Below the pieces are notes generated by a model. The model was not told the origin of the DNA. It searched no databases and saw only the letters and a program-made list of their open reading frames with translations. A program made the position numbers and the translations under genes. Positions 26,960 to 42,050 of a DNA stretch of 64,000 nt are shown piece by piece. Positions within the stretch are counted from its first letter, which is position 1; the number at the start of each line of letters is the position of its first letter. The DNA is taken from contig NW_026705390.1 of NCBI RefSeq assembly GCF_029867415.1, forward strand, positions 558,001-622,000, read 5' to 3'. This DNA is from Vicia villosa. Its lineage: Eukaryota; Streptophyta; Magnoliopsida; Fabales; Fabaceae.

Positions 26960-28017
26960 GGGTGCTTTTGATTTGCTAAAAATGAGAAACTGGACACGAC
27001 AACTTTTTTTTGTACTCTGTTTGATGCTGAAACTATTCATGTGACTGGACAAATATATGATAAAGGACTGGTAAAAAACCTAAATTCTTGTCTCTCATTA
27101 AATCATGGGACAACTTTTTATCCCAAACATAAATTATAAAACAAATATCAAAAATATAATTTTTAATCTCTCTCTATTGAATATCTTGATTCATAAATAT
27201 AATTTTCATTATTTAATATTTAATATTTTGATTCATAAATATAATATTAATATTTTATATATTAATAAATAATATTATACTAAAAGTTATATTATTTTTG
27301 TCTAATGCACCGATATATCAAACAAAGGAGAGTAAAAAAATATATCCCTCCATCTTTTTTTTTACTCCTTATTATTTAATATTTTGATTCATAAATATTT
27401 ATATTTTATATAACAACAAAATATAATATAATAAAAGTCATATTATTTTTTCTGAGACATAAACATATCAAATAGAGTAAATAAACATATTTTTTTCATC
27501 TTTTTTCATCCTTCTCATTATTTAATATTTTGATTCATAAATATAATATTAATATTTTATATATTAATAAATAGTATTATAGTAAAAGTTATATTATTTT
27601 TATCTAGTAACGAAGTAGAGTAAAAAAGTATATTCCTTCTTTTTTTTTACTTTTTATTATTTAATATTTTGATTCATAAATATTTATATTTTATATAACA
27701 ACAAAAGATAATATTAGTAAAAATTATATTATTTGGTCCAAAACATAAACATATTAAATAGAGTAGATAAACATCTTTTTTTTCATCTTTTATTTTCCTC
27801 TTTCTTATTATTTAATATTTTTTATTCATAAATATTAATATTTTAAATATCAATAAATAATATTAATAAAATTTGTAATGTTTTGTCAGGTGCATGGACT
27901 TATCAAATAAAATAGAGAAAAAATTTGTCTAGTGCATCAACCATCACAACCCAAAAAGTTATCTTGTATTGTTGAGTACTGTCTTAGTACTTCTTATTTT
28001 ACAAATCAAACGCAAGC
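26960..28017. mobile_element. PIF/Harbinger-like DNA element in intron 1 of the RPL3 pseudogene
   Basis: A 1058-bp AT-rich block interrupts pseudogene text that is continuous in the intact copy (AATTAAG... CAGTAA at about 31790). It is flanked by TAA on both sides (26957-26959, 28018-28020), and its ends are inverted: GGGTGCTTTTGATTTG at the left, GCTTGCGTTTGATTTG read from the right (13 of 16). A 3-bp TAA/TTA duplication with a G-rich start fits the PIF/Harbinger group. No transposase is present. The interior consists of degenerate repeats containing TTTAATATTTTGATTCATAAATAT and ATATTAATAAATA, spaced about 150-300 bp apart. Confidence 0.7.
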
Positions 28018-28330
28018 TAAAAGTTACAGTAAAAAAACAAACAATAAACAAATATGTATAAAAAGCAAACCTCTTCCTATGTGACCACTCTTCCTTGAGA
28101 TTTCTCCCAAAGAACTGTGTCTAGGGTGTTCGAACTTCTTGTGAGTCATTCTTCACCTACTTCACAAACAACAACAAAACAAATTTGATAACGAATTTTA
28201 TACAATCATTGTTGCTGCTGTAGTAAGTAGTGAAAAATGAAAATACAAACGAGAGAAGATACCTGAGGCTGCTATGCCGCTGCAAAGTGAGTGGAAGATA
28301 GAACCTTAAATTTATCAAACTCACAGAAGT

Positions 28331-28502
28331 AAGGATCCACTCCATTTTTTACACTCCATTTCTTTTTCATTATTATAGTTTTTTGTGTATATTAAACATA
28401 TTTCTAAGACATGTGACACATATTTATTATTTATTTAACTTTATACACACAAAACTATAGTAATAGAAAAGAAATGGAGGGTAAGAAATGGAGTGGATCC
28501 TT
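28331..28502. mobile_element. 172-bp foldback MITE in the RPL3 pseudogene promoter
   Basis: The ends AAGGATCCACTCCATTT and AAATGGAGTGGATCCTT are inverted copies. Complementarity continues for about 70 bp per arm through CTCCATTTCTTTT and TATAGTTTT(T/G)TGTGTATA, leaving a short AT-rich centre. Compared with the intact copy (CTCGGTTTTTTATAGTGATG at about 32139-32158) the element is inserted at the place of the TATA box, which probably disrupts the pseudogene promoter. Confidence 0.8.
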
Positions 28503-29132
28503 TATAGTGAGGCTATGAGGCCTTTTACTATTTCTCTTTCTATGGGCCTTCGGATTTTACGTTATTAAGCCCATCTCACCCAAACTGTTTAACTGTTGTA
28601 AATACAAAAATTAATCTCTATAATTGTTTATACATAATTCCCACTTTCATTTGTCGTCAAATTCATTTTTGTAGTTTGTTTATAAATTATTTAGTTTCGA
28701 ATTAAAATTTTATGAAATTATTTTTTATAAATTGCAAATAAGTAAACATTTTAAAGGGACTTCTCCCTCCATTCTCCATTCTCTTTTAAAAGAGAATTTG
28801 ACATTTTTAGATCCAGTTGATAAATGATGTATTTATAAAAATAGTTTATGAAATATATTATTATTGTTTGTTTTTGTAGATGGGTAATGGGCAAATAAAA
28901 ATTTATAAAAATGATCTTTTACGTAACAAAAATCCCAAACATAAGGAAAACAAATAAATTTAAAAAACTAGAAGTATTATGGGTACAACAAAATCCCAAA
29001 AGTAGCAAGAAACTCAAATAACAAGAGAATTCGAGTTTATCAAAAAAGTCTAAGATAAGACACTAAAGTTTAAAAGAGATGGCAACAAAAGATAAAATAA
29101 CAAGTTCCAACAATTCAATCCAACTAACAAAA
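28503..29132. other. Upstream flank of the pseudogene and 3' flank of RPL3
   Basis: 28540-28755 is a diverged copy of 32185-32410 (GGGCCTT, AAGCCCATCTCAC, CACTTTCATTTGT, AATTCAT, TTGCAAATAA), the promoter flank shared by both RPL3 copies. 28760-29132 is AT-rich and includes the probable 3' UTR of the intact gene. Nothing else was recognised. Confidence 0.6.
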
Positions 29133-32012
<2,880 letters not shown>

Positions 32013-32073
32013 TCAGCTGCAGTTAGCAGGGAGAAATGAAAATACGAATGCGAAAAAAGAGAAAATGGAGTAC

Positions 32074-32230
32074 CTGAGGCTGCTGTGCCGCTGCAATGGG
32101 AGTGTGTTCAACGAAGGTAGAACCCTAATTTCATCACTCTCGGTTTTTTATAGTGATGCTATGAGGGCCTTTTACTGTTTCTCATTCTATGGGCCTTTGG
32201 GTTGTACGTATAAGCCCATCTCACACAAAC
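32074..32230 (-). promoter_or_regulatory. RPL3 promoter and leader
   Basis: On the minus strand a TATA box (CTATAAAAAACC) lies at about 32142-32153. Upstream are TGGGCC/TGGGCY motifs: GGGCCC-like text at 32165, TATGGGCCTT on the plus strand at 32189-32198, and TGGGCTTATA read on the minus strand at about 32210-32219. A telomere-like AACCCTAA box (32121-32128) lies between TATA and the leader. Site II (TGGGCY) plus telo-box is the known signature of plant ribosomal protein promoters driven by TCP factors. The leader exon ends CAGCCTCAG|GTACTCC at 32073/32074. Confidence 0.75.
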
Positions 32231-32411
32231 TGTTTTTTTTGTTGAAAAAATAAAAATTACTCTCAATATATTTATTTTCACATAATTACCACTTTCATTT
32301 GTTGTCAAATTCATCTTTTTAATTTGTTTATAAAATTTATAGTTTTTAATTAATATTTTATGAATTTAATTTGATACATTGCAAATAAATACACATTATT
32401 TAGGGCAATTT
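32231..32411. other. Duplicated RPL3 upstream flank ending at the LINE insertion site
   Basis: Homologous to 28575-28755 in the other copy. It ends in TACACATTATTTAGGGCAAT (about 32390-32409), the left half of the diverged target duplication of the LINE. Confidence 0.65.
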
Positions 32412-32584
32412 TCGACCTACAAGTAGATATGTCCGTCCACGGTGTAGGTAATCTCTGACGTTTCAATTTTAGGTTCACATCACCAAGATTTGACGGAACA
32501 AAACTGTAAATGGTTTAAATTTCTAACCTTAGGGTTAGGGACCTTTTGTAATTTAGGATTGCATTGAATCTTTTACTTTCGAGC

Positions 32585-33520
32585 ATGACGAAGGGTCGAG
32601 GAAGGTCGGACAAAAAGGCAACCTCACCACCAATCAAACCTCTGGAACCGGAAGGAAAAGCGGATAATAGTAAAGCTACTTAAACTTATTCGAAAGTTGT
32701 TGAGAAATTTGGGGAAGTTTTAGAAGCTGAAAAGACTGAAGACCTTAAGAAAGCTTCTGACACTGAGAAAGTATCAAAAGATGGCGAGGGAACTTCTAAA
32801 AAATTATGGATGGATGTGCTTAGTGTAAATAGAATCCCAAAAAATGGACTAACCATATAATTCATTGCCCCCCCCTAAATTGTGGATGGTGAGCTTCAAG
32901 TTGAAATTGAACAAGAAGATGTTATGGCAGAAAAGGAATATTGGGACTCAACTCTTATCATGTATGCTTTAAGTAAGGACCTCAGTATGCATGTTGTGAA
33001 GTAGTTCATGACACGAATCTGGAATTTTATACAGTTGTCAAACATATAGTTTCATGAGGAGGGTTATTTCATATTGAAATTCAAGACACAACGTGACATG
33101 GATACAATCCTAATGAGGGGCCTTATACCATCTCTTAATGTCCCAATGATTTTGATACAATGGAATCCTGAGTTTAATTTCCAAAGGGACAGCTTACGTA
33201 CCCTGCTTATTTGGATTAAACTCCATCGACTTCCTTTCCATCTATGGGGGGATAAGAGTTCAGGGAAGATTGGAAGTGCTAGGTAAACCTTTGTTTACTA
33301 ATGAGTGTACAGCAAACAAGTTACAGGTCTCGTATGCAAGAATATTGGTGGAAGTGAACATAACTCATAAACAAAAAGAAAGCATACAGATAAAATATTG
33401 CAATGGAAATCTTTTCAGGCAACCTATTGAATTTGAATGGAAACAAAAGTATTGTGATCTTTGCCAAAAAACTGGTCATCAATGTACTAAAGAAGCGGAG
33501 AAGAACACTAGAACTTGAAG
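32585..33520 (+). pseudogene. LINE ORF1 relic (DUF4283 and zinc knuckle)
   Basis: It starts at ATG 32585 (MTKGRGRSDKKATSPP) and continues in pieces. Stops occur soon after 32670 and near 32862, 32872 and 33003, with a shift near 33265. Recognisable parts are WNPEFNFQRDSLRTLLIWIK and LHRLPFHLWGDKS (DUF4283-type domain of plant LINE ORF1), GKPLFTNECTANKLQVSYAR, and the knuckle-like FEWKQKYCDLCQKTGHQC near 33435-33485. In an active element it would coat the LINE RNA. Nonfunctional. Confidence 0.75.
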
Positions 33521-36170
33521 AATGAAGACCATTCCTTGTAAGAAGGTCAAAGTTACTGAGGCCAAGGAACCGGAACTTAATACACCTGCATATCAACCCA
33601 TGTCCCCCAACTCAGTATGGAAACATGCGAGAAGGAAAGTTAGAGGTAAACATATTATTATTGATCCCACTAAACTTGACACCATAGATGAAATAAATTG
33701 TAGAAATGGATTTGAAACATAAGATCTTTGGGGTGACCCTGGGACTAGTAACCCTTTAGGGACATGATTGTGTCGTGGAACGTAAAGGGGATTAATAACT
33801 TAGGAAAGTACAAAGAGATAGTCTCTCTTCTCGATAGCAAGAATCCTAAAAATGGTCATTTTAGTTTAAACTATAATTAAGCTCTTGAAAGCCCAAAACA
33901 TTATAAATAAAATGGGTTCTAGGTGGAAGTTTATAGACAACTATACTAAGCATATTAATGGTAGAGTTTGGGTTATGTGGGATAAATTCAAGCTTAAGGT
34001 GGATATGATATCCTGTTATGATCAACTTATTCATTATGGTTTGACTCTCCTTAATGGATATTACATATGGTGCACTACTGTCTTTGCTCTAAATAGTTTG
34101 GATCAAAGAAGGATTCTTTGGAAAGATTTAGATATCCTAAACCACACTGTGAATGGACCTTGGTTTATAATGGATGATTTCAATAATGTTTGTCAATTCC
34201 AAGATAGAATTAGAGGGAATAATGTTACTGAGTCTGAATTTAAGGACATCATTATCATGATGGGAAAGAATGACTTATTTGAGAAAGAGAGAGTAAGAGA
34301 ACATTATATTTGGTTTAACAATCACTCAATCTACTCCATAATTGATAGAATAGTGGGAAATATGGCTTGGCTCACCAAATATATCAACAATACCTTGGCA
34401 GTTATGGATGCTAGTATTTTAGACCATGTTTTCCTTTGCCTTCAAGATCATATTTAGTAAAAGCTTATGAACAAATTTTTCAAGTTCAATAACATTATTA
34501 CTGAACCAGAGGGCTACTTGGAAGATATAAAGAAAGACTGGAATTAGGATATGAATGGTACTATTATGTATATCTTGTGGGAGAAATTACATAAAGTCAA
34601 AACCACTATTAAGAAGCTGCATTATCCTTATGAGAATATCAATACTCAACTGAAGGAAGCCATAGCTAACCTAAAGTCTGCCCAAACCAACTTGACCCTT
34701 GAATGAATGAACATGGATCTTATTGAGCAAACCAAAATCTGCTTTGTTGAGATGCTGAGACTTAACAATATTGAGGAACATATGCTGAAGCAGAAAGCCA
34801 AAGTTAAATGGCCCAAATTGGGTGATGGCAACAATAAATATTTTTATGCTACTCTTAAAAACAAGACTAAGCCAAGAAATATTGTGAGTTTGGTTAAAGA
34901 TAATGGCTCTACCACTCAAAATCAGATAGAATTTAAAGATGAGATTTCGAACTACTACAACAAGATTATTGTCACCTCTTCCCTCAACCGTAAGGGCATT
35001 AACATTGTTGACATGAGGAAATGGAACCAAATATCTACTGCTCAAGGTCAAATGCTTATGGCCCCTATTAGCGAGGATGAAGTTAAGATTGCTTTAAAGA
35101 GAATTAATGACAATAATGCTCCTGGGATTGTTGGTTTTGGAGCCAAAATTTTCAAGTCCACCTAGGAAATTACTAAAACTGATGTGATGAATGATGTACA
35201 GGAGCTATTCATCAAGGAGAAATTGCTTAAAGCCATTAACAGTTCTCTTGTTACCCTAATTCCAAAAATTCATAATGCCACCATGGTAAAAGATTTCAGA
35301 CCTATCTCTTGTTGTACTACAATTTATAAAATAATCTCCAAAATCATGACCAATAGGCTGAGTAAAGTGTTGAGAAATATTACCGATGAGAGCCAAGTTG
35401 CCTTTGTTCCTGGTCTTCATATCCATGATCACATTTTTCTGGCCTACGGGCTTATTAAAGGGTATAGTGTCAAGGGTGGGCCTCCTAAGTGCATGCTTCA
35501 AATGGATCTTCAAAAAGCTTATGATTCTGTTGAGTGGGTAGCTCTTGAAACCATTTTGAAGGAGGTGAGTTTTCCCTCTAAGTTCATTAGATGAGTTATG
35601 TTGATTGTTTCCACTGTTTCCTATAAATACCAAATTAATGGTGAGCATACTAGGATCATCAAGGCTAGGAAAGGCCTCGTAAAAGAGGATCCTCTATCCC
35701 CCTTATTATTTGTAGATGTGATGGAATATTTGCATAGGATGGTGAAACAACATGGGGAGAATCATAACTTCAACTTTTATTCAAAGTGTGAGAAACTCAA
35801 AGTGATTAACTTGAGCTTTGTCGATGATCTACTTATTTTCACAAGAGGATACTTTATTTATGTGTAGTTGGCTTTGCATTATTTCAATGACTTTTCCATG
35901 TCAACAGGCTTGATGGTGAATCCCAACAAGTGCATAGCTTATTATGGGAATGTTCCTACAGTTGATCAGCCAGTAATCCAAAACCTTTTTAGTTGTCCTA
36001 TTGGGGCCTTGCCTTTTAGATATACTGGCTTCCCACTTACTAGTGAAAAATTGTCTAGTAACCATTGTATGATTTTAGTGGATAAATTTGTGGTTAGGAT
36101 TAAAATTGAACTACTAGGTTATTGAGCTTTGCAGGCAGAACACAACTCATAAAAAGTGTTTTATTTGCAA

Positions 36171-38178
36171 CTAGTAAGAAACTCGTGCTATCGCACGGGT
36201 CCTGTCTGAATTTACATTACATGTCTATGAAATTATTATTTATAAAGTTTGAATTCATTCTTCAATTGGTTAACATTGACATAGTTACAAATATATATGC
36301 TAATAATATACACCAACTTTTAAGCATTGATTTTGTACTTTTGTACAGCCGATTATCTAACTTCAATTATATAAAACAACAGCAAGAAAAATATTTAAAA
36401 GATGAACATTAAAATGAACAGTCTACATCTGGTATCTCTTAGATAGGTTTACATCTTCCCGTGAATCCAGATGAGTTAACAAAATTCACTTGAATCCAGA
36501 TGAGTTGATTTTAAAACTACATATTAAAATAAACTCTTTTTTCAAATTAAATAAAATTACTTTTTAAATATTAATCAATTTTTAAAACCTAAAATTTATA
36601 ACAGCTTCCCGTCAAATATCAGTTTTAAATCCTTCTTATTATATCATATTTACTATTTTTACAAACCTACAATATATGATAGCTCTCTGTCAAATTTCAG
36701 TTTTAAATGAATATATAGACTCTAAGGTATCTTAAAATTTCAGTTCTAAATGAATATTTTCTCCATTTTTTTGTCTAGAAGAACTTCATAATATAAGTTT
36801 AAATCTACAAAATTTATAAAATTTTAAATGATTTGATATTTCATTGAATAATTTTAAATAAAAATATAATAAATTTTTTTAAAAATGTAACTAATAATAA
36901 TAATTTTAAATTTATATAAAATTTAGTATGCTTGATAATAATATATAATGATAATAATTAAAAATTAAATTAATTGTTTATAATAACTTCTTAGAGATAT
37001 TTTTGAAAATCAACGTATTCTCACTCTTAAAATTATGCTTAAATATTTGTTTTTCATTACAAAATTGTGTTTTTCATATCACAATTGTCACATGTTTTTT
37101 ATTAAAACAAATATTTACACCAATTTTTAGTATATATATTAGCATTTTATCATTAAAAACTTATAATTTGCACAAGTATATAACCGTGTGTAATTTCAAC
37201 GTGTGTATTTCTAATACTAAATTAAAATTTATTATAAATATTAAGTGTATTTTAGTTATAAACTAAAACCCGTTTTAATATAGATCTATTCAATAAGATT
37301 GAGTGATGTATAAAACAAAATTAAATTGTTTATTATTAGTATTATCATTAAATTTTATAGGTAAGGTAATTTTTAATATGATAGATACTTTATCGTCATT
37401 CGTAAATATGATTTTTAGAAATCTTCTCTTAAGACTCTTCTTTTTTTTTTTTTTAAATTAAAAGATATGACAAATTAGTATGTTTCATAAAAAAATTATG
37501 TATTCATTTATCATAATTGTTTCATAAGAAAGTTATATATAAATTCATTAATAGTTTTTATAAATTCAAAAATATAAGGTATATTTGTTTCAATACTTGA
37601 AATCAGGTTTTTTTAAGAATTATGTTTTAATAAAGATATTTAAAATTGCCCCTTCCGTTTTGTTCTTTGCTTTTATACTTTGGTTTAAATTATCTTTGTG
37701 CTTGCAAAATTGAAAAACTTTATTAAAAATAGTTAAATATAGTTTAGTAATTTTCCAGAAATTTAGTTTATAACCTGTCAGATGTATTATAAATAATCTT
37801 TTTCTCAAAACGTCAAAAAAAAAAGTATAATTGATAAATTTTCATACATAAATGCTAACAAAAACATTTATTACACATGATCATATATTTACAGCGTTTA
37901 TGATTTGTATTTCAGCCCAAACGTAATGATGGTATATGAATTCGGTAAACCAAAAAATCCTTATCAACATAAAAAAAAATCTATTAAAACTATTTTAAAT
38001 TTTCTGTCAATAAAATTATTTCAAATTTTAAGTGAATAAAGAAAAAATAAGAGTCAAATATAGATAGATAGAGAGACTTAGTAAAAAAAAAATCTCAAAA
38101 TAAAGTCATTAAAATAAAAAAATAGTATCATTAATCATCAATTATCAATAAATACTAATATATGCTATACAAATATTA

Positions 38179-38219
<41 letters not shown>

Positions 38220-40112
38220 GAATAAATGTGAAATAAATTGAACCAATAAAGTTCCTAAAATAATATATATTATATTATACTTTAGGAGATTTGGTAATGA
38301 TAGACTTGTCATATTTCCTCTTTAAAAAAATTAATGGTAAAAATATTGAAGGAAAATCATGACATAATATATTAAAATATTTTCAAAGTTCTTATAAATT
38401 AATATTTTAATATAAATTATTATACTTTAATGTTGTTTGTAATAGTTAATATATTACATATATTTTTAAAAAGAATATCACAATTAAATAATTTTATAAA
38501 TTATTATATATTATTAGTCTCATTCTCAAACACAAATCAACGACTCCCAAGTCCCAACACTATTCCCAAATACATCAACAACGTTAATCTTAAATTATCT
38601 ATAAGAATTATTATTTTTCTTTTTTTCATAGCAATAATCTATCCCAACAACATTTCTAAACAACTTTTTTCAAGTTAAGTAAGTAAGTTTTGTCTGCTGT
38701 TTATCCTTATATTCTTTGGTATTAACATCTATCCCTGGCCTTCACCTTTTTCTCAAATTCAAAATATACTTCATATCCAATCGTGGTGTGAAGAATCTAC
38801 AAAACAAATTAATATAATCAACTTCATTTTAATTTTCAATAAATATGACACATATCCAACAAAAGTACTATGGAAAACAAAAAAAACGACCTCAAGAATC
38901 AAAAGAAAGGAGCCATTAGAAAAGCTTGAGAAATGTTATCCAAAAACCTAGTTTGTATACTTTTTCAGTGATAGAACAGTGATTTACCTCAAACATAATA
39001 TGTCCAAATATCTGTCCTGCCAACAAAACAACTGAGCAACCAACACAACCTATAACATCGAAGTAATTCTAGAAAAACATGATATTTTTCTTACCGATTC
39101 AAATAAGTTTCAGAGTGAATCAACACAATTTCCTCGAAACTCGGTCCCCATCCAATTACGCAACAATGACAAAAGGAAGAAAACATATCAAGAGGTAAAC
39201 ACAAAACAAAATATCAACACATTAAACATGAAGAAATGAGTAACTTTGAGATTAAATACATAACCTATAAGCACATCCATTATCTTTAAACCAAATTGAG
39301 AAATAACTACATGGTTGAACTCTAAAAAACACATAGAAAATATAGTGCTCTACTTTAAAATTAAAAAAATCACGAAGTCATCAAAATAATTATAAAAAAC
39401 AGCAACAGTAAACAATTTGAGAACTAGAAACAATTTCACAATTGGAAACGAATCAATTCTAATAAGAATAAAACAAAATTTTACCTTTTTGAACTTTAAA
39501 TCCCAACAAAATCATCGCTCTAATTTAACAGTTAAAAAATGGGATTTTGATAAAGACCAATAACAATAAAGTTGAAAAATTGAAAAAAATCATCAATTGA
39601 ATGAAAGAGACGACATTTTGACGAACGAAAACCAAATCAAGGAATAAAAGAGGCAGAAATAACAAACTGATAATGAAAACTTCCAGATGCTTCATATCCC
39701 TACATATGAATCATATTTATATCGGTTGGGTTTAGGGTTTGTAGAAGATGAGATGTTTAGGATTTAAAATGGAATGGGTGGATATACGTAGCTTTGAACG
39801 GGAAGACGAAAAGTTTCATGTGAGAGAAGGAAAAAAATATTTGGGAAATGGTGGTTTGAATGGGAAGTTGTGAGGCTTCTACAATCAACGTGACTTTTCA
39901 TTCTTCAAAAGCAATGTCACGTTAATGGAATATGGAATTAGGGTTGATGATTATTGGCATGACACATCAGCTGCATTTATGATCAAATGCATATAATTGC
40001 AGCACAGTGCAATTAGTCATTTATACCCTTGAAATTAGATTAGATTAAACATTTAAACAGTGGGCTTAACTTGTAATTTCCAGGTACTTTACATTTTATA
40101 TATTTATATTGA
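36171..40112 (-). mobile_element. Non-autonomous Helitron (3942 bp) inserted in the LINE
   Basis: The left junction is TTTGCAA|CTAGTAAGAAACTCGTG followed by a hairpin (CGTGC/GCACG). On the minus strand this is the Helitron 3' end, hairpin then CTAG next to T. The right junction is TATTTATATTGA|TTGTGAATTATTGG, so the minus-strand 5' end starts TC. Removing 36171-40112 restores an uninterrupted LINE frame across an A^T dinucleotide. No Rep/helicase is encoded. The interior is AT-rich with only short open frames (up to about 87 codons), an (AAT)n tract at 38183-38214, and a 38700-40000 stretch of more mixed composition that could be a captured host fragment. I could not identify it. Confidence 0.85.
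38183..38214. repeat. (AAT)n microsatellite
   Basis: Uninterrupted AAT trinucleotides inside the large Helitron. Confidence 0.9.
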
Positions 40113-41162
40113 TTGTGAATTATTGGATGCAATGCATCCCTATACCCTAGAAAGTGATAAAGGCAGGGGAAGCATCAAGCAGTTTGCAGAACTTTTCTCT
40201 AGTATGGATTTGAGAAAGTCTTTAGGAAATCTCCTATAACTTGGCATAAGATAAGTTCTCCCAAAAGGCAAGGTGGCTTAAACATCATCTCTCGCAAAGA
40301 GTGGAATAATACTGACCTTATGAAACTCCTCTAGAATCTTGCGGGTAAGGCTGATAGCCTTTTGGTAAGATAAATTCATTGTTACTATACTAAAGGCACC
40401 AATACAATGACTATTCCTGTGAATAATTCTTGTTTTTGGATACTAAAGTCTATTTTGAAACAAAGAGTGTACATCAGCCAAAGTACGACCTGGAAAAATA
40501 TGCTTCAACATGACAAATTAAGCACTAGACTGATGTATAATGACATGATTGAGCAGCAATAGGAGGTGCCTTGGAGAAAGATCCTTTATGGCAACACGGT
40601 TAGACCAAGGGCTCTTTTTACACTTTGGATGACATGCCATGACAAACTATCAACAAAAGACATGCTACAACATTTTGGGCTAATTGATGATATTTGTAAC
40701 TTTTGTGGGCAAGTAGAAACTTTACAACACTTGTGTTTTTAATGTTAGGAGGTTAAATTTGTTTGGCCGCAGGTTTTGCAATGGCTTCAGGTCAGCCACA
40801 AACAAGGAGGATGGAATGATGAGTTGAACTAGATGTTGGATCAAACTAAAGACAAAGGTGTTAGGGCAACTATCATGAAATGTGCTTTTGCTGAGACATT
40901 ATACGAGGTTTGGCATATAAGGAATTCTTATTATTATGACAAAGCTAATAGGAGTAGGGACATTGACCCCAAAATTATAGAGACTGTAGTCTATAAATAT
41001 TGGTTAAAACCCAAACTTAGACATATATTAAGTTGGTTGATGATGCCTTAAGTGGTTGTTGATTTTTGTTTTGTCTTGTTGTTGGTTGGATCATTAAAAC
41101 TGCCATGTGTGTGATATGTTTTTGGATTTCAATAAAATAAAATTTATTTCTTCCAAAAAAAA

Positions 41163-41754
41163 GTATACATTATATAGGGTCAATTTGCTACAAATTATAT
41201 TAAACAAAATTAATATTCAATAAGTTATAAAATATTTTCTTATAAGATATAAGTTGTTTTGTGTTTCTTTATTATCATAATGAAAATCACTTTTCATAAA
41301 TAAATAAATAAATAAATAATTTTTTTTAATGTTGATTAGACAAAGTCTATGCAAAAAACAAGGTCATTGGGATTTTATTATTACATTCGTATTATGTCTC
41401 TTTTCCGTCGTTTATACTAGTTTTATTCCCGATATTTCAGTTAGAAAACATGTTATGTTTAAATCATCATCAAAGATTTTTGTGTTAAGTAAATAAATAA
41501 ACTCATACATTGCATATCTTCTAAAATTAATATTGCTTTTAAAAGACAGAGGTCAAAGAGCAAACATTGAACTTTGCAAAAAGAAATGACCTTAATGTGG
41601 TTAGCATTTGTCCTATTTTTGGGGGCCAATTTTACAATCAACTATTATATATTGGTAGCTTGTTTCTCGTCAAATTTTTAACAGGTACCTTCTCTTACAC
41701 CTTATCTAATTCTCAGAAGAAATATGTATTTATAAATTGATCTGGAGGGTGATT
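41163..41754. other. AT-rich DNA without recognised features
   Basis: It starts with the right LINE target duplication. A short (AAAT)n run lies at about 41299-41320. No gene seen. Confidence 0.5.
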
Positions 41755-42050
41755 GGTGATTAGTGAATGTAACTATCATGAATAAAAAAAGTTAGTTTTA
41801 GAATAATTTAGCATCTTTTAGTGTAATTTGTCTTTGTTTTTCTCAGCATCAATTATATAAGAACTTAGTATAATAAGATGTGTGTTCAATTTTCTAACAA
41901 AAGGTTATGTTGGGTTTGTATATTTTTATAGGGGAATTCATTGAAGCAAAGATACTAAATTATTCTAAAACTAACTTTTCATCGTAATTTTTATGATCAT
42001 CACTTATCCTCTATCATCATAAAAATTACGATTATAAGTGATGATGACGA
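41755..42050. mobile_element. Foldback MITE with interleaved dyads
   Basis: AGTTAGTTTTAGAATAATTTAG near 41790 is matched in inverse by CTAAATTATTCTAAAACTAACT near 41955. A second, shorter dyad follows: ATCGTAATTTTTATGAT at 41981-41997 against ATCATAAAAATTACGAT at about 42016-42032, with CATCACTTAT/ATAAGTGATG just outside. The arms plus centre give about 300 bp with no coding capacity. Target duplication not resolved. Confidence 0.6.

Larger units (their letters stand above)
33765..41051 (+). pseudogene. LINE ORF2 relic: endonuclease, reverse transcriptase, zf-RVT
   Basis: The endonuclease begins at 33765 with MIVSWNVKGINNLGKY, then shifts near 33870 and continues in 33885-34457 (WKFIDNYTKHINGRVWVMWD, PWFIMDDFNNV). 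The reverse transcriptase lies in 34707-36125 (DVNDxNAPG-like text near 35110, LVTLIPKIHNA, VKDFRPISCCTTIYKIISK, DESQVAFVPG, MLQMDLQKAYDSVEW, and the catalytic box as FVDDLLIFTRG). Stops fall near 35163, 35592, 35865 and 36122. After the Helitron the text resumes with NYWMQCIPIP, then WHKISSPKRQGGLN, the zf-RVT-like ICNFCGQVETLQHLCF near 40690-40740, and an open tail to a stop at 41049-41051. The frame joins correctly across the Helitron. Confidence 0.85.
32412..41162 (+). mobile_element. L1-type LINE (non-LTR retrotransposon), split by a Helitron
   Basis: The element runs 32412-36170 and resumes 40113-41162, about 4.8 kb net. It is complete from an ORF1 start to a terminal A-tract (CCAAAAAAAA, about 41152-41161). 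It is flanked by a diverged target duplication: TACACATTATTTAGGG at the left (about 32390) and TATACATTATATAGGG at the right (about 41164). Order is ORF1 (nucleic-acid binding), endonuclease, reverse transcriptase and a zf-RVT C-terminal domain. Every part carries stops or frameshifts. The matching unoccupied site is visible in the duplicate flank at about 28745. Confidence 0.85.

Noticed and set aside
33885..36125. Functional LINE reverse transcriptase
   Set aside because: Several in-frame stops and shifts, and interruption by the Helitron.
36171..36200. CTAGT as part of the LINE (reading Ala-Thr-Ser) with the Helitron edge a few bases further right
   Set aside because: The same CTAGT is present at the edge of the other Helitron (23618), and the A^T model restores the frame with GA|T at the right end.
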